Source: an uncultured Desulfobacterium sp.
GTDB lineage: Bacteria; Desulfobacterota; Desulfobacteria; Desulfobacterales; Desulfobacteraceae
Direction of reading: 5' to 3'
Length of the DNA stretch: 15,084 nucleotides
NCBI GenBank assembly: GCA_937124525.1
Contig: CAKZLA010000170.1
Location: forward strand, 1 to 15,084
The stretch's first letter is position 1, and every line of letters begins with the position of its first letter. Made by a program: the position numbers and the translations under genes. A model generated the notes under the pieces. That model searched no databases, was not told the origin of the DNA, and was given only the letters and a program-made list of their open reading frames with translations. Below are positions 1 to 7,520 of this stretch, piece by piece.

Positions 1-195
1 ATCTCCTTTATATCACCCTTTTCGCTTATTTTTATAGAATGTTGTAATCAAAACAAAATATCAACATGATTTTTTGATGTCCAACTTTTTGGTATTAATA
101 AATTTACAGGTTATGAAAAAATGAGCGAATTGCAGGTTATATTCTACGTTTAAAGTATCATCTCAACTTTAGCGGTCAGAAGAAATCGTGTGCGG

Positions 196-225
196 TTGAC
201 AAAACAGTCCATGGAAACGTAAACT
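196..225 (+). promoter_or_regulatory. Candidate sigma70-type promoter for the hydrolase
   Basis: A perfect -35 hexamer TTGACA (196-201) is followed after 18 bases by TAAACT (220-225), which matches four of six -10 positions. It would give a leader of roughly 60 bases before the ATG at 295. The -10 is weak, so this is tentative. Confidence 0.35.
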
Positions 226-282
226 GTATTGATCATGTTCGGTGGGGTAAAGGTCTAAGAGGCATTGTTCCCACCTAAAAAT

Positions 283-290
283 AAGGAGGA
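283..290 (+). promoter_or_regulatory. Strong ribosome binding site that fixes the hydrolase start
   Basis: AAGGAGGA lies four bases before the ATG at 295 and is nearly the full anti-Shine-Dalgarno complement. It selects this ATG over an in-frame TTG at 265, which has no such signal. Confidence 0.8.
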
Positions 291-294
291 TATC

Positions 295-1080
295 ATGCCT
301 GACAAAATAAATCCCGATTATAGTGTCCTGGACCACCCCATGGTGCTGGCCCATATTTTTCACCCCAGACCCGAGGATGGATATAGAAAAATAACAAATA
401 ATGATTTGTTGATACCTGTGTCGGACAATGTTCACATTGGTGCCTGTTTTCATATGTTTGATAAACTGGGACCCACCATTTTGTTTTTCCACGGCAACGG
501 TGAGATTGTTTCCGATTACGATGAGCTGGGGAAAGTTTACAACCGCATGGGAATAAACTTTGTGGTTGTTGACTACAGGGGCTATGGTCGCTCCACGGGT
601 TCTCCCTCTGTTGGCGCCATGATGTCAGACTGTCATGTTATTCTTGCCTTTGTCCGTGAATACTTGGAAGAAAAGGGGTTTACCGGCACATTGAGTATCA
701 TGGGAAGATCCCTTGGCAGTGCCTCTGCCCTGGAGCTTGCATCACAGTCCTCTCCCGGTTTTGAGAATCTGATCATTGAAAGCGGATTTGCCCATGCCGG
801 TGAATTGTTAAAGGTCTTGGGGATTGACCCTGATTCCATTCATTTCCAGGAAACAGAGGGTTTTGGAAATTTTGAAAAGATAAAAGAATGGGCAGGACCC
901 ACCTTGATTATCCATGCCCAGTTTGATCACATCATTCCCTTTTCTGACGGACAGGATCTCTTTGATGCCTGCCCCTCTTCAAATAAATCCCTTTTAAAAA
1001 TTCCAGGTGCCAACCACAATGATATTTTCATGAGGGGGCTCAATGCGTACATGGATGCTGTTAAAAAGCTGGTGACATAA
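295..1080 (+). CDS. Alpha/beta hydrolase family protein
   Basis: This is a predicted 261-residue serine hydrolase of the alpha/beta fold, probably cytoplasmic because no signal peptide or membrane segment is seen. An oxyanion-type HGNGE motif is at residues 66-70 and a VVDYRGYGRS strand-turn at 91-100. The nucleophile elbow G-R-S-L-G places the catalytic serine at 139. Asp211 (in QFDHIIPF) and His241 (in GANHND) are well placed to complete the triad. The length and layout suit the small BAAT/esterase/YqkD-like group. The substrate cannot be read from the sequence. The gene stands alone: the next gene is on the opposite strand, 188 bases away, with no clear terminator between them. Confidence 0.85.
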   Translation: MPDKINPDYSVLDHPMVLAHIFHPRPEDGYRKITNNDLLIPVSDNVHIGACFHMFDKLGPTILFFHGNGEIVSDYDELGKVYNRMGINFVVVDYRGYGRSTGSPSVGAMMSDCHVILAFVREYLEEKGFTGTLSIMGRSLGSASALELASQSSPGFENLIIESGFAHAGELLKVLGIDPDSIHFQETEGFGNFEKIKEWAGPTLIIHAQFDHIIPFSDGQDLFDACPSSNKSLLKIPGANHNDIFMRGLNAYMDAVKKLVT

Positions 1081-1268
1081 GAATATATGTTTGGCCAGCT
1101 TATGTGCGATAATGATTTGGGATGCCTAAAACAATGCTTTGTGATGATGTCGGCTAACCATTTGAAATCATTAAGCTTGAATTTTAATAGAGATAATGAG
1201 TTCTGCAAGTTATGAGAAATTATGATTCTGGAGTTTGGTTTTGTGGATGGTTTTCCGGGAAAACAGGT

Positions 1269-4121
1269 TCAGAGGTCTTTCTTTAATTCATCCAGAACCT
1301 TGCGAATGGTTTCAGCCAGATCCTTTTTTAAGACCGGTTTACCAAGAAAGGCTTTGATGCCCATGGCATGAAGCGGCTGTTCTGCAAATTTATGCTGATA
1401 CCCAGAACAGATAATGATTGGAATATCCGCTCTGATTTTTATCAGTTCCACTGCCAGCTGGGTTCCCGAAAGATTTGGCATAGTGATGTCCGTGATGACA
1501 AGGTCAAACCGTTTGGGCTTTGCTTTGAACAGGGTTAGAGCCTCAATACTGCTGGTTCGGATGGTCACCTTATATCCAAGCCGTTTCAGGATCAGGCTGT
1601 TAATTTTTGCAATGGGCAGCTCATCATCCACAAATAAAAGATGTTCCGTGCCCATGGGAAGGTCGGCTTCGAGACGGGGGGTAAGACAGGTTTCTGCTTT
1701 TCGTTGGGCAGGAAGATGTATCGTAAAGACAGTGCCTTCCCCGGGGTGGCTTTTTACCGAAATTTCACCATGGTGATTTTTGACGATGCCGTGGACCACC
1801 GCAAGGCCCATTCCTGTGCCCTCACCCTTTTTCTTGGTGGTAAAATAGGGTTCGAAAATGGATGACATGATGCCGGGGGGGATGCCGTGCCCGGTGTCTT
1901 CAATGGTAATTTCAATGTAATCGCCAGGGGGGAATGCCCCGGGGGATTCCAGGGAGTTGTCATGGATATGGACGTCCTTCACCCTTAAAGTTAATCGTCC
2001 GACTTGGCTTCCCATGGCATGGGCGGCATTGGTGCAAAGGTTCATGAAAATCTGGTGAATCTGTGTGGCATCGCCCATGATCATCCCTTTGCTTAAAATC
2101 TGCTGCTGGAGATCAATGGTGGTTGGCAGGGTGGATCTAAGCAATTTAAGGGCTTCTTTGGCAATGGCATCCACCCTCAGGGGTTTTATTTCTTCTTTGA
2201 CCTGGCGGGCAAAGGTGAGAATTTGTTTTACCAGTTCCCGGGCCCGCATGCCCGCCGTTAAAACCGCTTGCAGGTTCTGTTCCTGCTCAGAGGGGTGGGG
2301 CACATCTTCCAGGGTCAGTTCTGTGTATCCGATGATGGCCGATAAAATATTGTTGAAATCATGGGCAATGCCACCGGCAAGGGTTCCCAGGGATTCAATT
2401 TTCTGGGATTGGACCAGCTGATAATGGATCTGTTCCTTTTCCGCCTCGCTGTAGCGATGGATCAGAATACCTGCCAGGGTGTTGGCAATGGTGGTTAGAA
2501 AAATTTTCTCCAGCTCATTGGGCTGATGGTTTTTTTTCAGATAGATGGTAATGACGCCAAGGGTCTGGTTTCTGGCCCTGATGGGGATACAATAGTGACC
2601 GTGGTCCTGAATCCCGGGGGTTGAGATGGTGTGATCATGATTCACGTGATCGGCAAAAATAACCTTTCCGGTCAAGGCTGCCTGGCCGCAAAGGCATTTT
2701 CCAAAGGCAATGGTTTGACACGCTTTGATTTGCTCGTCTGAAAATCCCCGATGGGTTTTAAGTTCCAGAAGATTCGGCTCTTGTTTCACCAGAAAGATGC
2801 CCCCCATGGATTCAAAGGAGAGCCATGGAAGGGAGAGAAGAATATCAAGGGTCTGGTCCAGAATTTTGGAAATTTCAGTCTTTTTCAGTGAATTTTTTAA
2901 CAATTGATTCACCGCAGTCTGGATGTCATGACTGCATTTCAATTTAAAATCCGTTTCTTTCCGAAGCGAAATATCACGTATGATGGCAGTGATGACCTGT
3001 TCTTTGTTTTGTTTAAAACTGGACAGGGTCAATTCAATGGGAACCTGATGCCCGGTGTCTGTCCTGCCTTCAATTTCAACCGCCCGATCCAGGATGCTGG
3101 AAGGGCGGTCACTGAGAAAATCGTTTATGCCCGACTTGTGATCGGGCATGAAATACTCTGGGATCAAGATCGTGACCGGTTTTCCCAGGGCAGATTCCGG
3201 TGAGTAACCGAAAATGGCAGTGGCCGCTTGATTCCATTGGATGATCCGCTGGCTTTCATCAATGGAAATGATGGCATCCGCAGAACTTTGAACCAAGGAG
3301 CGATAGCGGTCCTCTTTTTCCTGAAGAGTTGATTCCGCAGCCCTTCGTTCTTCTACTTCAAGCTGAAGTATCTGGTTGGCTTTTTCAAGATCGCTTGTCC
3401 GCTCAATTACTTTTTTTTCAAGCAGGGCATGGGCGTTTTGCAGTGCGGATTCTGCCTGGGTTCTTTCAAGCATATGTCGGCTTGCTTTGAGTAGGGTTGC
3501 AATGATGACAACAAGCATGAAAACAGAAAACAGAACTATGGCATGCTTAAGGCGGTTTAAAAGAAGAGTCAAACTGTTTTTATGCTCGGTGATGTCGTAG
3601 TAGATCTCAACTGCACCGGCGAAAATGCCTTTTTGGTAGAAAGGAGTATAGGTTTCCACCACATCAATGGAAACCTTTCTGCCTTCAAGGGTGATGCAGT
3701 CTTTTTCAACGAGATTGGTTACGATTTCCCCTTGGGCCACCCTGTCTTTAAAATAGGTGTGAGTGTTGAGTTTCCCCAGGTCTTTGGGGTCGGTGGAAAA
3801 CAGCGTTTCTCCTAAGCTTGAAAAAATTTGCAATTTTTCCAGCTGAAAGTCTTTTTTAAGTTTGAAAAGTCCTGCTATGACGTCCGGAGTGAGAGAAATG
3901 TCGACGGCTTTATTGTTTTTGAAAATGTTATGGTGAACGTGCTGGGATACACGTATGGCGGTTTCTTCAGTGCGGATTGTAAGATATCCCACAAATCGGG
4001 GGAAGATAAGATAGAAGGTGACCAGGGGAAAAAGAAGAGTTACCCCCATGGTTATTATCAGAATGCGTCTTAATAGCGGATTTTCAATGAGATGCCATGC
4101 AACGTGTTTGTGTTCTTTCAT
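1269..4121 (-). CDS. Membrane hybrid sensor histidine kinase (Cache-like, PAS, GAF, HisKA, HATPase, receiver)
   Basis: This 950-residue hybrid kinase should sense a signal at the membrane and pass phosphate from His to its own receiver. A membrane segment at about 20-47 and another at about 193-212 flank a Cache-like extracytoplasmic domain. A coiled coil (about 215-272), PAS (about 272-385) and GAF (about 400-555) domains follow. HisKA has the phospho-acceptor H587 in GIAHDFNN. The HATPase shows the N box (N694, N698), DTGHGIP (742-748), FEPYFTT (756-762) and GEGTGMGLA (766-774). The C-terminal receiver has D832/D833, phospho-acceptor D878, S906 and K928, so it looks active. The ATG at 4121 is preceded by GAAGGG eight bases upstream and is preferred over an in-frame TTG at 4157. 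No DNA-binding partner regulator is adjacent, so the output is unknown. The GAF domain has an unusual Cys/His cluster. Confidence 0.93.
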   Translation of the reverse strand: MKEHKHVAWHLIENPLLRRILIITMGVTLLFPLVTFYLIFPRFVGYLTIRTEETAIRVSQHVHHNIFKNNKAVDISLTPDVIAGLFKLKKDFQLEKLQIFSSLGETLFSTDPKDLGKLNTHTYFKDRVAQGEIVTNLVEKDCITLEGRKVSIDVVETYTPFYQKGIFAGAVEIYYDITEHKNSLTLLLNRLKHAIVLFSVFMLVVIIATLLKASRHMLERTQAESALQNAHALLEKKVIERTSDLEKANQILQLEVEERRAAESTLQEKEDRYRSLVQSSADAIISIDESQRIIQWNQAATAIFGYSPESALGKPVTILIPEYFMPDHKSGINDFLSDRPSSILDRAVEIEGRTDTGHQVPIELTLSSFKQNKEQVITAIIRDISLRKETDFKLKCSHDIQTAVNQLLKNSLKKTEISKILDQTLDILLSLPWLSFESMGGIFLVKQEPNLLELKTHRGFSDEQIKACQTIAFGKCLCGQAALTGKVIFADHVNHDHTISTPGIQDHGHYCIPIRARNQTLGVITIYLKKNHQPNELEKIFLTTIANTLAGILIHRYSEAEKEQIHYQLVQSQKIESLGTLAGGIAHDFNNILSAIIGYTELTLEDVPHPSEQEQNLQAVLTAGMRARELVKQILTFARQVKEEIKPLRVDAIAKEALKLLRSTLPTTIDLQQQILSKGMIMGDATQIHQIFMNLCTNAAHAMGSQVGRLTLRVKDVHIHDNSLESPGAFPPGDYIEITIEDTGHGIPPGIMSSIFEPYFTTKKKGEGTGMGLAVVHGIVKNHHGEISVKSHPGEGTVFTIHLPAQRKAETCLTPRLEADLPMGTEHLLFVDDELPIAKINSLILKRLGYKVTIRTSSIEALTLFKAKPKRFDLVITDITMPNLSGTQLAVELIKIRADIPIIICSGYQHKFAEQPLHAMGIKAFLGKPVLKKDLAETIRKVLDELKKDL

Positions 4122-4170
4122 CTGCAAAATCCCTTCGGGGTGATGTATGAACGTCAAGGAAAGTCTATCT

Positions 4171-4198
4171 ATTACACATGTTTTCAGCGGAATGTCAA
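4171..4198 (-). promoter_or_regulatory. Candidate sigma70 promoter of the hybrid kinase gene
   Basis: Read on the minus strand, a perfect TTGACA (4198-4193) is followed after 16 bases by TGTAAT (4176-4171), which matches five of six -10 positions. Transcription would start near 4164, leaving a leader of about 43 bases before the ATG at 4121. Confidence 0.5.
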
Positions 4199-4287
4199 TG
4201 GGTTGAGTTTTTCATAAATGATTCTGATTTTACGTCGGATGATGGGAGATGGTGGATAAAATTAGAATCAATCCCACTATTTGAAAA

Positions 4288-4315
4288 TTGCCATGTGGTA
4301 TTGATTTGTGATAAA
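4288..4315 (+). promoter_or_regulatory. Candidate extended -10 promoter of asd
   Basis: TTGCCA (4288-4293, five of six -35 positions) is spaced 16 bases from GATAAA (4310-4315), with a TG dinucleotide at 4307-4308 giving an extended -10. A short perfect dyad GATAA-4-TTATC (4310-4323) overlaps the -10 and could be an operator, but it is too short to be sure. No riboswitch fold was recognised in the leader. Confidence 0.35.
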
Positions 4316-4370
4316 TGGTTATCGAAGTATTTAGTTCAATGGGGTGAAAAATAAAAATGAGGTGCACAAA

Positions 4371-5477
4371 ATGAAAAAAGTCGGATTTGTCGGATGGCGG
4401 GGAATGGTGGGATCTGTCCTCATGGAACGGATGATTGCAGAGAATGATTTCAAGGGGCTGACTCCCCTTTTTTTCACCACCTCCCAGGCGGGTCAGAAAG
4501 GGCCGGACATTGGCATGGAAAGCCCACCCCTGGTGGATGCCCATAACATAGATGCCTTGATGGCCATGGATATCATAGTCTCATGCCAGGGTGGTTCTTA
4601 CACCGAAGCCGTGCGACCCAAGCTGAAAGCCAACCAGTGGAAGGGTTACTGGATTGATGCGGCATCCACCTTGAGAATGGATGACAAAAGCATTATTGTT
4701 CTGGACCCGGTTAACCGCAAGGTCATTGACCAAGCCCTGAACGACGGTATTAAAAATTACATCGGTGGTAACTGCACTGTTTCTCTTATGCTCATGGCAT
4801 TGGGGGGATTGTTTGAAAATGATCTGGTGGAGTGGGTCACCTCCATGACCTACCAGGCCGCCTCGGGTGCCGGAGCCAAGAATATGCAGGAACTGGTGGC
4901 CCAGATGAAGTTTATCGGGGATGTTGGGGTGGATATTATGAATCAGACCGGGATGTCCATTCTGGATGTGGACAGAAAGGTGACAGCCAGCCTGAGATCA
5001 GATGGGCTTCCCACGGACAACTGGGCCGTTCCCCTGGCGGCAAGTCTGATTCCCTGGATTGACCGGGCCATGGAAAACGGTCAGACCCGGGAGGAGTGGA
5101 AGGGCGGTGTTGAAACCAATAAAATATTAGGCCGGTCGGATAGTCCGGTTCCCATTGACGGACAATGTGTAAGGATCGGTTCCATGCGGTGCCACAGCCA
5201 GGCATTTACCATAAAGCTCAACAAGAATGTGCCCCTGGATGATATCAATGCCATGCTGGCGGACAATAATGACTGGGTAAAAGTGGTTCCCAATATCAAA
5301 GAGCAGACCATTACTGAACTGACACCAGCGGCTGTCACAGGAACACTCACTGTTCCTGTGGGACGTATCAGGAAAATGATTCTTGGGGACGACTATCTAA
5401 CGGCGTTTTCTGTGGGGGATCAGCTTTTGTGGGGGGCGGCTGAGCCCCTGCGCAGGATGTTGAATATTATTCTTTAG
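4371..5477 (+). CDS. asd: Aspartate-semialdehyde dehydrogenase
   Basis: This cytoplasmic enzyme reduces aspartyl-4-phosphate with NADPH to aspartate semialdehyde, the branch-point metabolite for lysine/diaminopimelate, threonine and methionine. The 368-residue product is almost exactly the length of the Escherichia coli enzyme and belongs to the same subtype. It has the N-terminal nucleotide-binding loop GWRGMVGS (8-15), the catalytic C135 in GGNCTVS, and the substrate and acid/base residues R268 and H275. The ATG at 4371 is chosen because GAGGTG lies six bases upstream and the N-terminus then matches the family. An in-frame GTG at 4344 lacks this support. The gene is monocistronic, divergent from the hybrid kinase and closed by a strong terminator. 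Confidence 0.97.
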   Translation: MKKVGFVGWRGMVGSVLMERMIAENDFKGLTPLFFTTSQAGQKGPDIGMESPPLVDAHNIDALMAMDIIVSCQGGSYTEAVRPKLKANQWKGYWIDAASTLRMDDKSIIVLDPVNRKVIDQALNDGIKNYIGGNCTVSLMLMALGGLFENDLVEWVTSMTYQAASGAGAKNMQELVAQMKFIGDVGVDIMNQTGMSILDVDRKVTASLRSDGLPTDNWAVPLAASLIPWIDRAMENGQTREEWKGGVETNKILGRSDSPVPIDGQCVRIGSMRCHSQAFTIKLNKNVPLDDINAMLADNNDWVKVVPNIKEQTITELTPAAVTGTLTVPVGRIRKMILGDDYLTAFSVGDQLLWGAAEPLRRMLNIIL

Positions 5478-5497
5478 AAGAAGACGATTAAGTCCAT

Positions 5498-5548
5498 AAA
5501 AAACATTGCCATCCCCATGCACTGGGTGGGGATGGCGATGTTATTTTT
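5498..5548 (+). terminator. Rho-independent terminator of asd, probably bidirectional
   Basis: A 16-base arm at 5502-5517 pairs with 5527-5542 with only one G-T wobble, around a 9-base loop, and is followed by ATTTTT. On the other strand the same hairpin is followed by six T residues (complement of 5498-5503). It could therefore also stop the minus-strand transcript from the 5674-6108 gene. Confidence 0.8.
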
Positions 5549-5639
5549 GAGTTTATCAAAATATTACAAAAAAACATTTCTCTTTGCACCTCCCCACTCT
5601 TTTTTCCTCATTATAAGCTGTTTGGTGATTTCTTAATTG

Positions 5640-5671
5640 GGCGCTCCCCATGCGGGGGCGTGGATTGAAAC
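5640..5671 (+). CRISPR. Solitary type I-C-like CRISPR repeat
   Basis: This 32-base sequence ends in GTGGATTGAAAC and contains a CGCTCCCC / GGGGGCG stem (7 pairs, one of them T-G, small loop). As remembered, it differs at about two positions (2 and 12) from the common I-C repeat type that begins GTCGC and has a CCCC-ACGC-GGGG centre. No second copy is present one spacer length to either side, and no cas gene lies in the window. The orientation, with ATTGAAAC at the right end, means a leader would lie to the left in the AT-rich stretch 5550-5639. This is seen directly as a single repeat; being a relic or a minimal array is inference. Confidence 0.7.
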
Positions 5672-5673
5672 AA

Positions 5674-6108
5674 TCAATCATCGGGATCAACCGGTTCGGA
5701 CTCAAATCCTTCCATATAGGGTGCTATCAGATTTCGCTCGTTCGGCAGGATTGGTCTCCAGGATACTGTGTAAAGGGGGGTTGACGACAGTGATCCCGCC
5801 CGGTTTAGTGTCGCCACCTGTATGTCTCCAGAAGGATATTCCAGTAGTTCAATCCAGAGTGTCTTTTCCATTTGGAGCTGGTATTTTGCCGAAATCAGCC
5901 GTGCGAAATTCTGGGCATAGTTCCGAATGGAGGTGCCTTTTCCCATGTTTCGACACAATACCGCGTGTTCCTTTAGAAAATGAATTTCCGGATTTTCTGC
6001 ATTCAGCCGGATGATGCGTATGCGATATTCTCCAGGCCACCAGCATATAGGTGTCTGACCATCCCTTTGCTTGCCATCCCATTTATAAATACCGTCATAT
6101 ACGATCAT
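5674..6108 (-). CDS. Unrecognised 144-residue protein abutting the CRISPR-like repeat
   Basis: I do not recognise this protein. It begins with a Tyr/Trp-rich stretch, has Trp at 10, 23, 24, 91 and about 122, and ends in an acidic tail (FESEPVDPDD). No signal peptide, membrane segment or nucleotide-binding motif is visible, so a soluble protein is likely. The ATG at 6108 is chosen because AAGGGG lies about seven bases upstream; the frame stays open to 6207 but without a comparable signal. Codon use differs from the neighbours: ATA is used four times and CTA three times, with several CGA and TCG/TCA codons, which hints at horizontal acquisition. The stop codon lies two bases from the solitary CRISPR-like repeat. 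A regulatory or phage-related role is possible but unsupported. Confidence 0.65.
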   Translation of the reverse strand: MIVYDGIYKWDGKQRDGQTPICWWPGEYRIRIIRLNAENPEIHFLKEHAVLCRNMGKGTSIRNYAQNFARLISAKYQLQMEKTLWIELLEYPSGDIQVATLNRAGSLSSTPLYTVSWRPILPNERNLIAPYMEGFESEPVDPDD

Positions 6109-6131
6109 GGTTATTCCCCTTTGATGAAATT

Positions 6132-6173
6132 TGGATTCAGGACAGAACCCAAAATAAGCTTCCCCTGAATCCA
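6132..6173 (-). repeat. 10-bp perfect inverted repeat in the leader of the 144-residue gene
   Basis: TGGATTCAGG (6132-6141) is perfectly inverted at 6164-6173 across a 22-base spacer, ending 23 bases before the start codon at 6108. It is not followed by a T-run in either direction, so it is not an ordinary terminator. It could be an mRNA hairpin controlling translation, a dyad operator or a chance pairing. Confidence 0.5.
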
Positions 6174-6242
6174 TGGCTGTCTTGGTTTTATATAAAACTT
6201 CGTCCAAAATGCTGTAATTATTAGAGTTTGAATATTAGTTGT

Positions 6243-6273
6243 GGGCAGGCCTGATCCCCAATACGGTCTGCCC
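6243..6273 (-). terminator. Hairpin downstream of the flavin-binding protein gene
   Basis: GGGCAGGCC (6243-6251) pairs with 6265-6273 in nine pairs including one G-T, with a 13-base loop. It begins eight bases after the stop codon at 6281. There is no clear T-tract after it on the minus strand, so it may be a weak terminator or an mRNA-stabilising 3' hairpin. Confidence 0.35.
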
Positions 6274-6280
6274 GTGGCAG

Positions 6281-6691
6281 TTATACCAATTGCTTTCCGG
6301 CACCAGGTCCTGGTGATACACCGTATATCTCTTTAATGTTGAGTATCACAGCACCCTTGGATTTTAAAGGATGACCTGCCTTGTTGCCCAATGCTTCAAT
6401 CCATTTTGCCGTTTCTTCGTATTGATCGCCCTGGGTTTCAATGGTGATGCTGCATTTCAACTGATACCCTTCATGACCTTCCCAGAAGGTAACTGCTGCC
6501 TGGGGATTAGTTTTGAGGTTGGCAAGGGTTTTGTTGAAGTACTGATCCGAAATAAGGATTGTTTCATCATCAATGATTTTTTTTGCACCCACTGGAACCG
6601 CATTGGGGGTTCCGTCCAGTGTTGCCGTTGTGAGAACTGCCGTGGGGACTTTTGTGAAAAGTTCTTTCATTCGTTCCGTCATTTTTGCCAT
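6281..6691 (-). CDS. Pyridoxamine 5'-phosphate oxidase-like FMN-binding split-barrel protein
   Basis: The 136-residue product fits the small FMN-binding split-barrel family. It has the typical opening P-T-A-V-L-T-T-A-T-x-D-G-x-P-N-A-V-P-V (16-34), then DDETILISDQYFNKTLANLK (41-60), a sheet with AAVTFWEGHEGYQLKCSI (65-82), and a C-terminal GAVILNIKEIYGVSPGPGAGK. It is likely a soluble dimeric flavin-dependent oxidoreductase or flavin-binding protein. True PdxH enzymes are longer (about 200 residues), so vitamin B6 synthesis is not implied. The ATG at 6691 has AAGGAG six bases upstream; a longer frame up to 6784 lacks a signal. It follows arfB by 99 bases in the same direction. The substrate is unknown. 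Confidence 0.85.
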   Translation of the reverse strand: MAKMTERMKELFTKVPTAVLTTATLDGTPNAVPVGAKKIIDDETILISDQYFNKTLANLKTNPQAAVTFWEGHEGYQLKCSITIETQGDQYEETAKWIEALGNKAGHPLKSKGAVILNIKEIYGVSPGPGAGKQLV

Positions 6692-6790
6692 GGGATGCTC
6701 CTTTTTTAAAGTGATAAGTAATATATCATAAATCAGGTGAAAACCATGCGGTTTAATCCGCCTGGTTCCACCAGCGGTACTCATGGGAAA

Positions 6791-7210
6791 TCAGTCGGAA
6801 AAATTGATTTTTTTCCGCAGGTTTTTTTTCTCACTACGTCTGGCTTTGTTATCCAGTCTGCGTTGCTTTGCCCCCCGGGTTGGACGTGTGGGTCTTCTTT
6901 TTGTAATGGGAACAAGCGCTTTTTGGATAAGTTGTGTCAACCGGTTCAGGGCGTTGCCGATGTTTTTTTCCCGGCTTCGAAACAGCTGGGCCTTTATCAC
7001 GATAATTCCGTCGTTTGAGATGCGCCGGTCGCTGAGATGCAGCAGTTTTTCCTTTATGTTGTCTGGAAGGCTTGATTTTAAAATGTCAAACCGAAGATGA
7101 ACCGCCGAGGACACCTTGTTTACATTTTGGCCCCCTGGACCCTGGGCCCGGATGGCATTGAGTTCTATTTCATTGTCGAGGATAAAAATATCATCCATAA
7201 TGTGTAGCAT
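6791..7210 (-). CDS. arfB: Peptidyl-tRNA hydrolase ArfB (ribosome rescue, YaeJ/ICT1 type)
   Basis: ArfB releases the nascent chain from ribosomes stalled at the end of broken mRNAs by hydrolysing peptidyl-tRNA in the A site. The 139-residue protein has a compact domain with the catalytic GGQ at residues 26-28 in RAQGPGGQNVNK. A basic tail (KRRPTRPTRGAKQRR onward to KKNLRKK) is of the type known to enter the empty mRNA channel. The start at 7210 puts GGQ in exactly the same register as in the E. coli protein and has GAGGAA six bases upstream. A second ATG four codons later has a poorer site. RF1/RF2 can be excluded because codon-recognition domains are missing. Confidence 0.95.
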   Translation of the reverse strand: MLHIMDDIFILDNEIELNAIRAQGPGGQNVNKVSSAVHLRFDILKSSLPDNIKEKLLHLSDRRISNDGIIVIKAQLFRSREKNIGNALNRLTQLIQKALVPITKRRPTRPTRGAKQRRLDNKARRSEKKNLRKKINFSD

Positions 7211-7341
7211 AAAGGCTTCCTCGTCTGTTTGGGACACGTCCATTCGATGATAGGTTTTTGTAGCTGTTTTTTGGGAGAACTGGCTCCCCACTATGTCAAC
7301 ATGAAAACGTCTCATCGAGGTCCGGTGACCCGTAAATGATA

Positions 7342-7369
7342 AATATAGGACACAATTTTCATAGATCAA
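7342..7369 (-). promoter_or_regulatory. Candidate promoter of arfB
   Basis: On the minus strand TTGATC (7369-7364, four of six) is followed after 16 bases by TATATT (7347-7342, five of six). Transcription would start near 7335, giving an unusually long leader of about 125 bases before arfB. Confidence 0.4.
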
Positions 7370-7467
7370 GTGAGCTTATGCCGGAAATAGCCCGAAAGCC
7401 CATTGAAAACCACGAGTGTTAGAATCACTCTATTCCAAAAAACCCGGTGGAAGTTATCAGGGTTTCC

Positions 7468-7476
7468 TGATATAAA
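7468..7476 (+). promoter_or_regulatory. Candidate extended -10 promoter of tilS
   Basis: TGATATAAA is an extended -10 element (TG, one base, then TATAAA, five of six). No good -35 lies 16-18 bases upstream, which is common for extended -10 promoters. It would give a leader of about 40 bases to the ATG at 7521. Confidence 0.4.
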
Positions 7477-7520
7477 CGACTCAAAATTCTTTGTTTGATC
7501 CATGGGAGGAGCACCTTAAA

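Larger units (their letters stand above)
1..294. other. AT-rich intergenic region upstream of the hydrolase gene
   Basis: No convincing coding region was found here. Bases 1-170 are strongly AT-rich. An 8-base direct repeat CAGGTTAT occurs at about 108-115 and 133-140; its meaning is unknown. The only feature I would single out is the candidate promoter at 196-225. A reading frame on the opposite strand (169-492) overlaps the hydrolase and is treated as a shadow. Confidence 0.5.
7211..7520. other. Divergent intergenic region between arfB and tilS
   Basis: This 310-base stretch holds candidate promoters for both flanking genes (7342-7369 minus, 7468-7476 plus) and no convincing coding region. 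Three short dyads are visible: GGGAG/CTCCC (7273-7288), GAGTG/CACTC (7414-7430) and AAACCC/GGGTTT (7440-7465). The last lies just upstream of the tilS -10. None has a clear identity. Confidence 0.5.

Noticed and set aside
1250..1264. GTTTTCC/GGAAAAC palindrome after the hybrid kinase stop
   Set aside because: The centre leaves no room for a loop beyond a 5-pair stem, and no T-run follows on the minus strand.
5672..5760. A second CRISPR repeat one spacer length to the right
   Set aside because: The bases around 5704-5740 show no resemblance to the repeat and belong to the 3' end of the minus-strand gene.
5637..6014. Plus-strand reading frame starting with GAPHAGAWIET
   Set aside because: This N-terminus is simply the translation of the CRISPR-like repeat, a well-known spurious product, and the rest is antisense to the 144-residue gene.
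7266..7290. GGGAG/CTCCC hairpin next to six T residues upstream of arfB
   Set aside because: The T-run precedes the hairpin on the plus strand and reads as A residues after it on the minus strand, so it terminates in neither direction.
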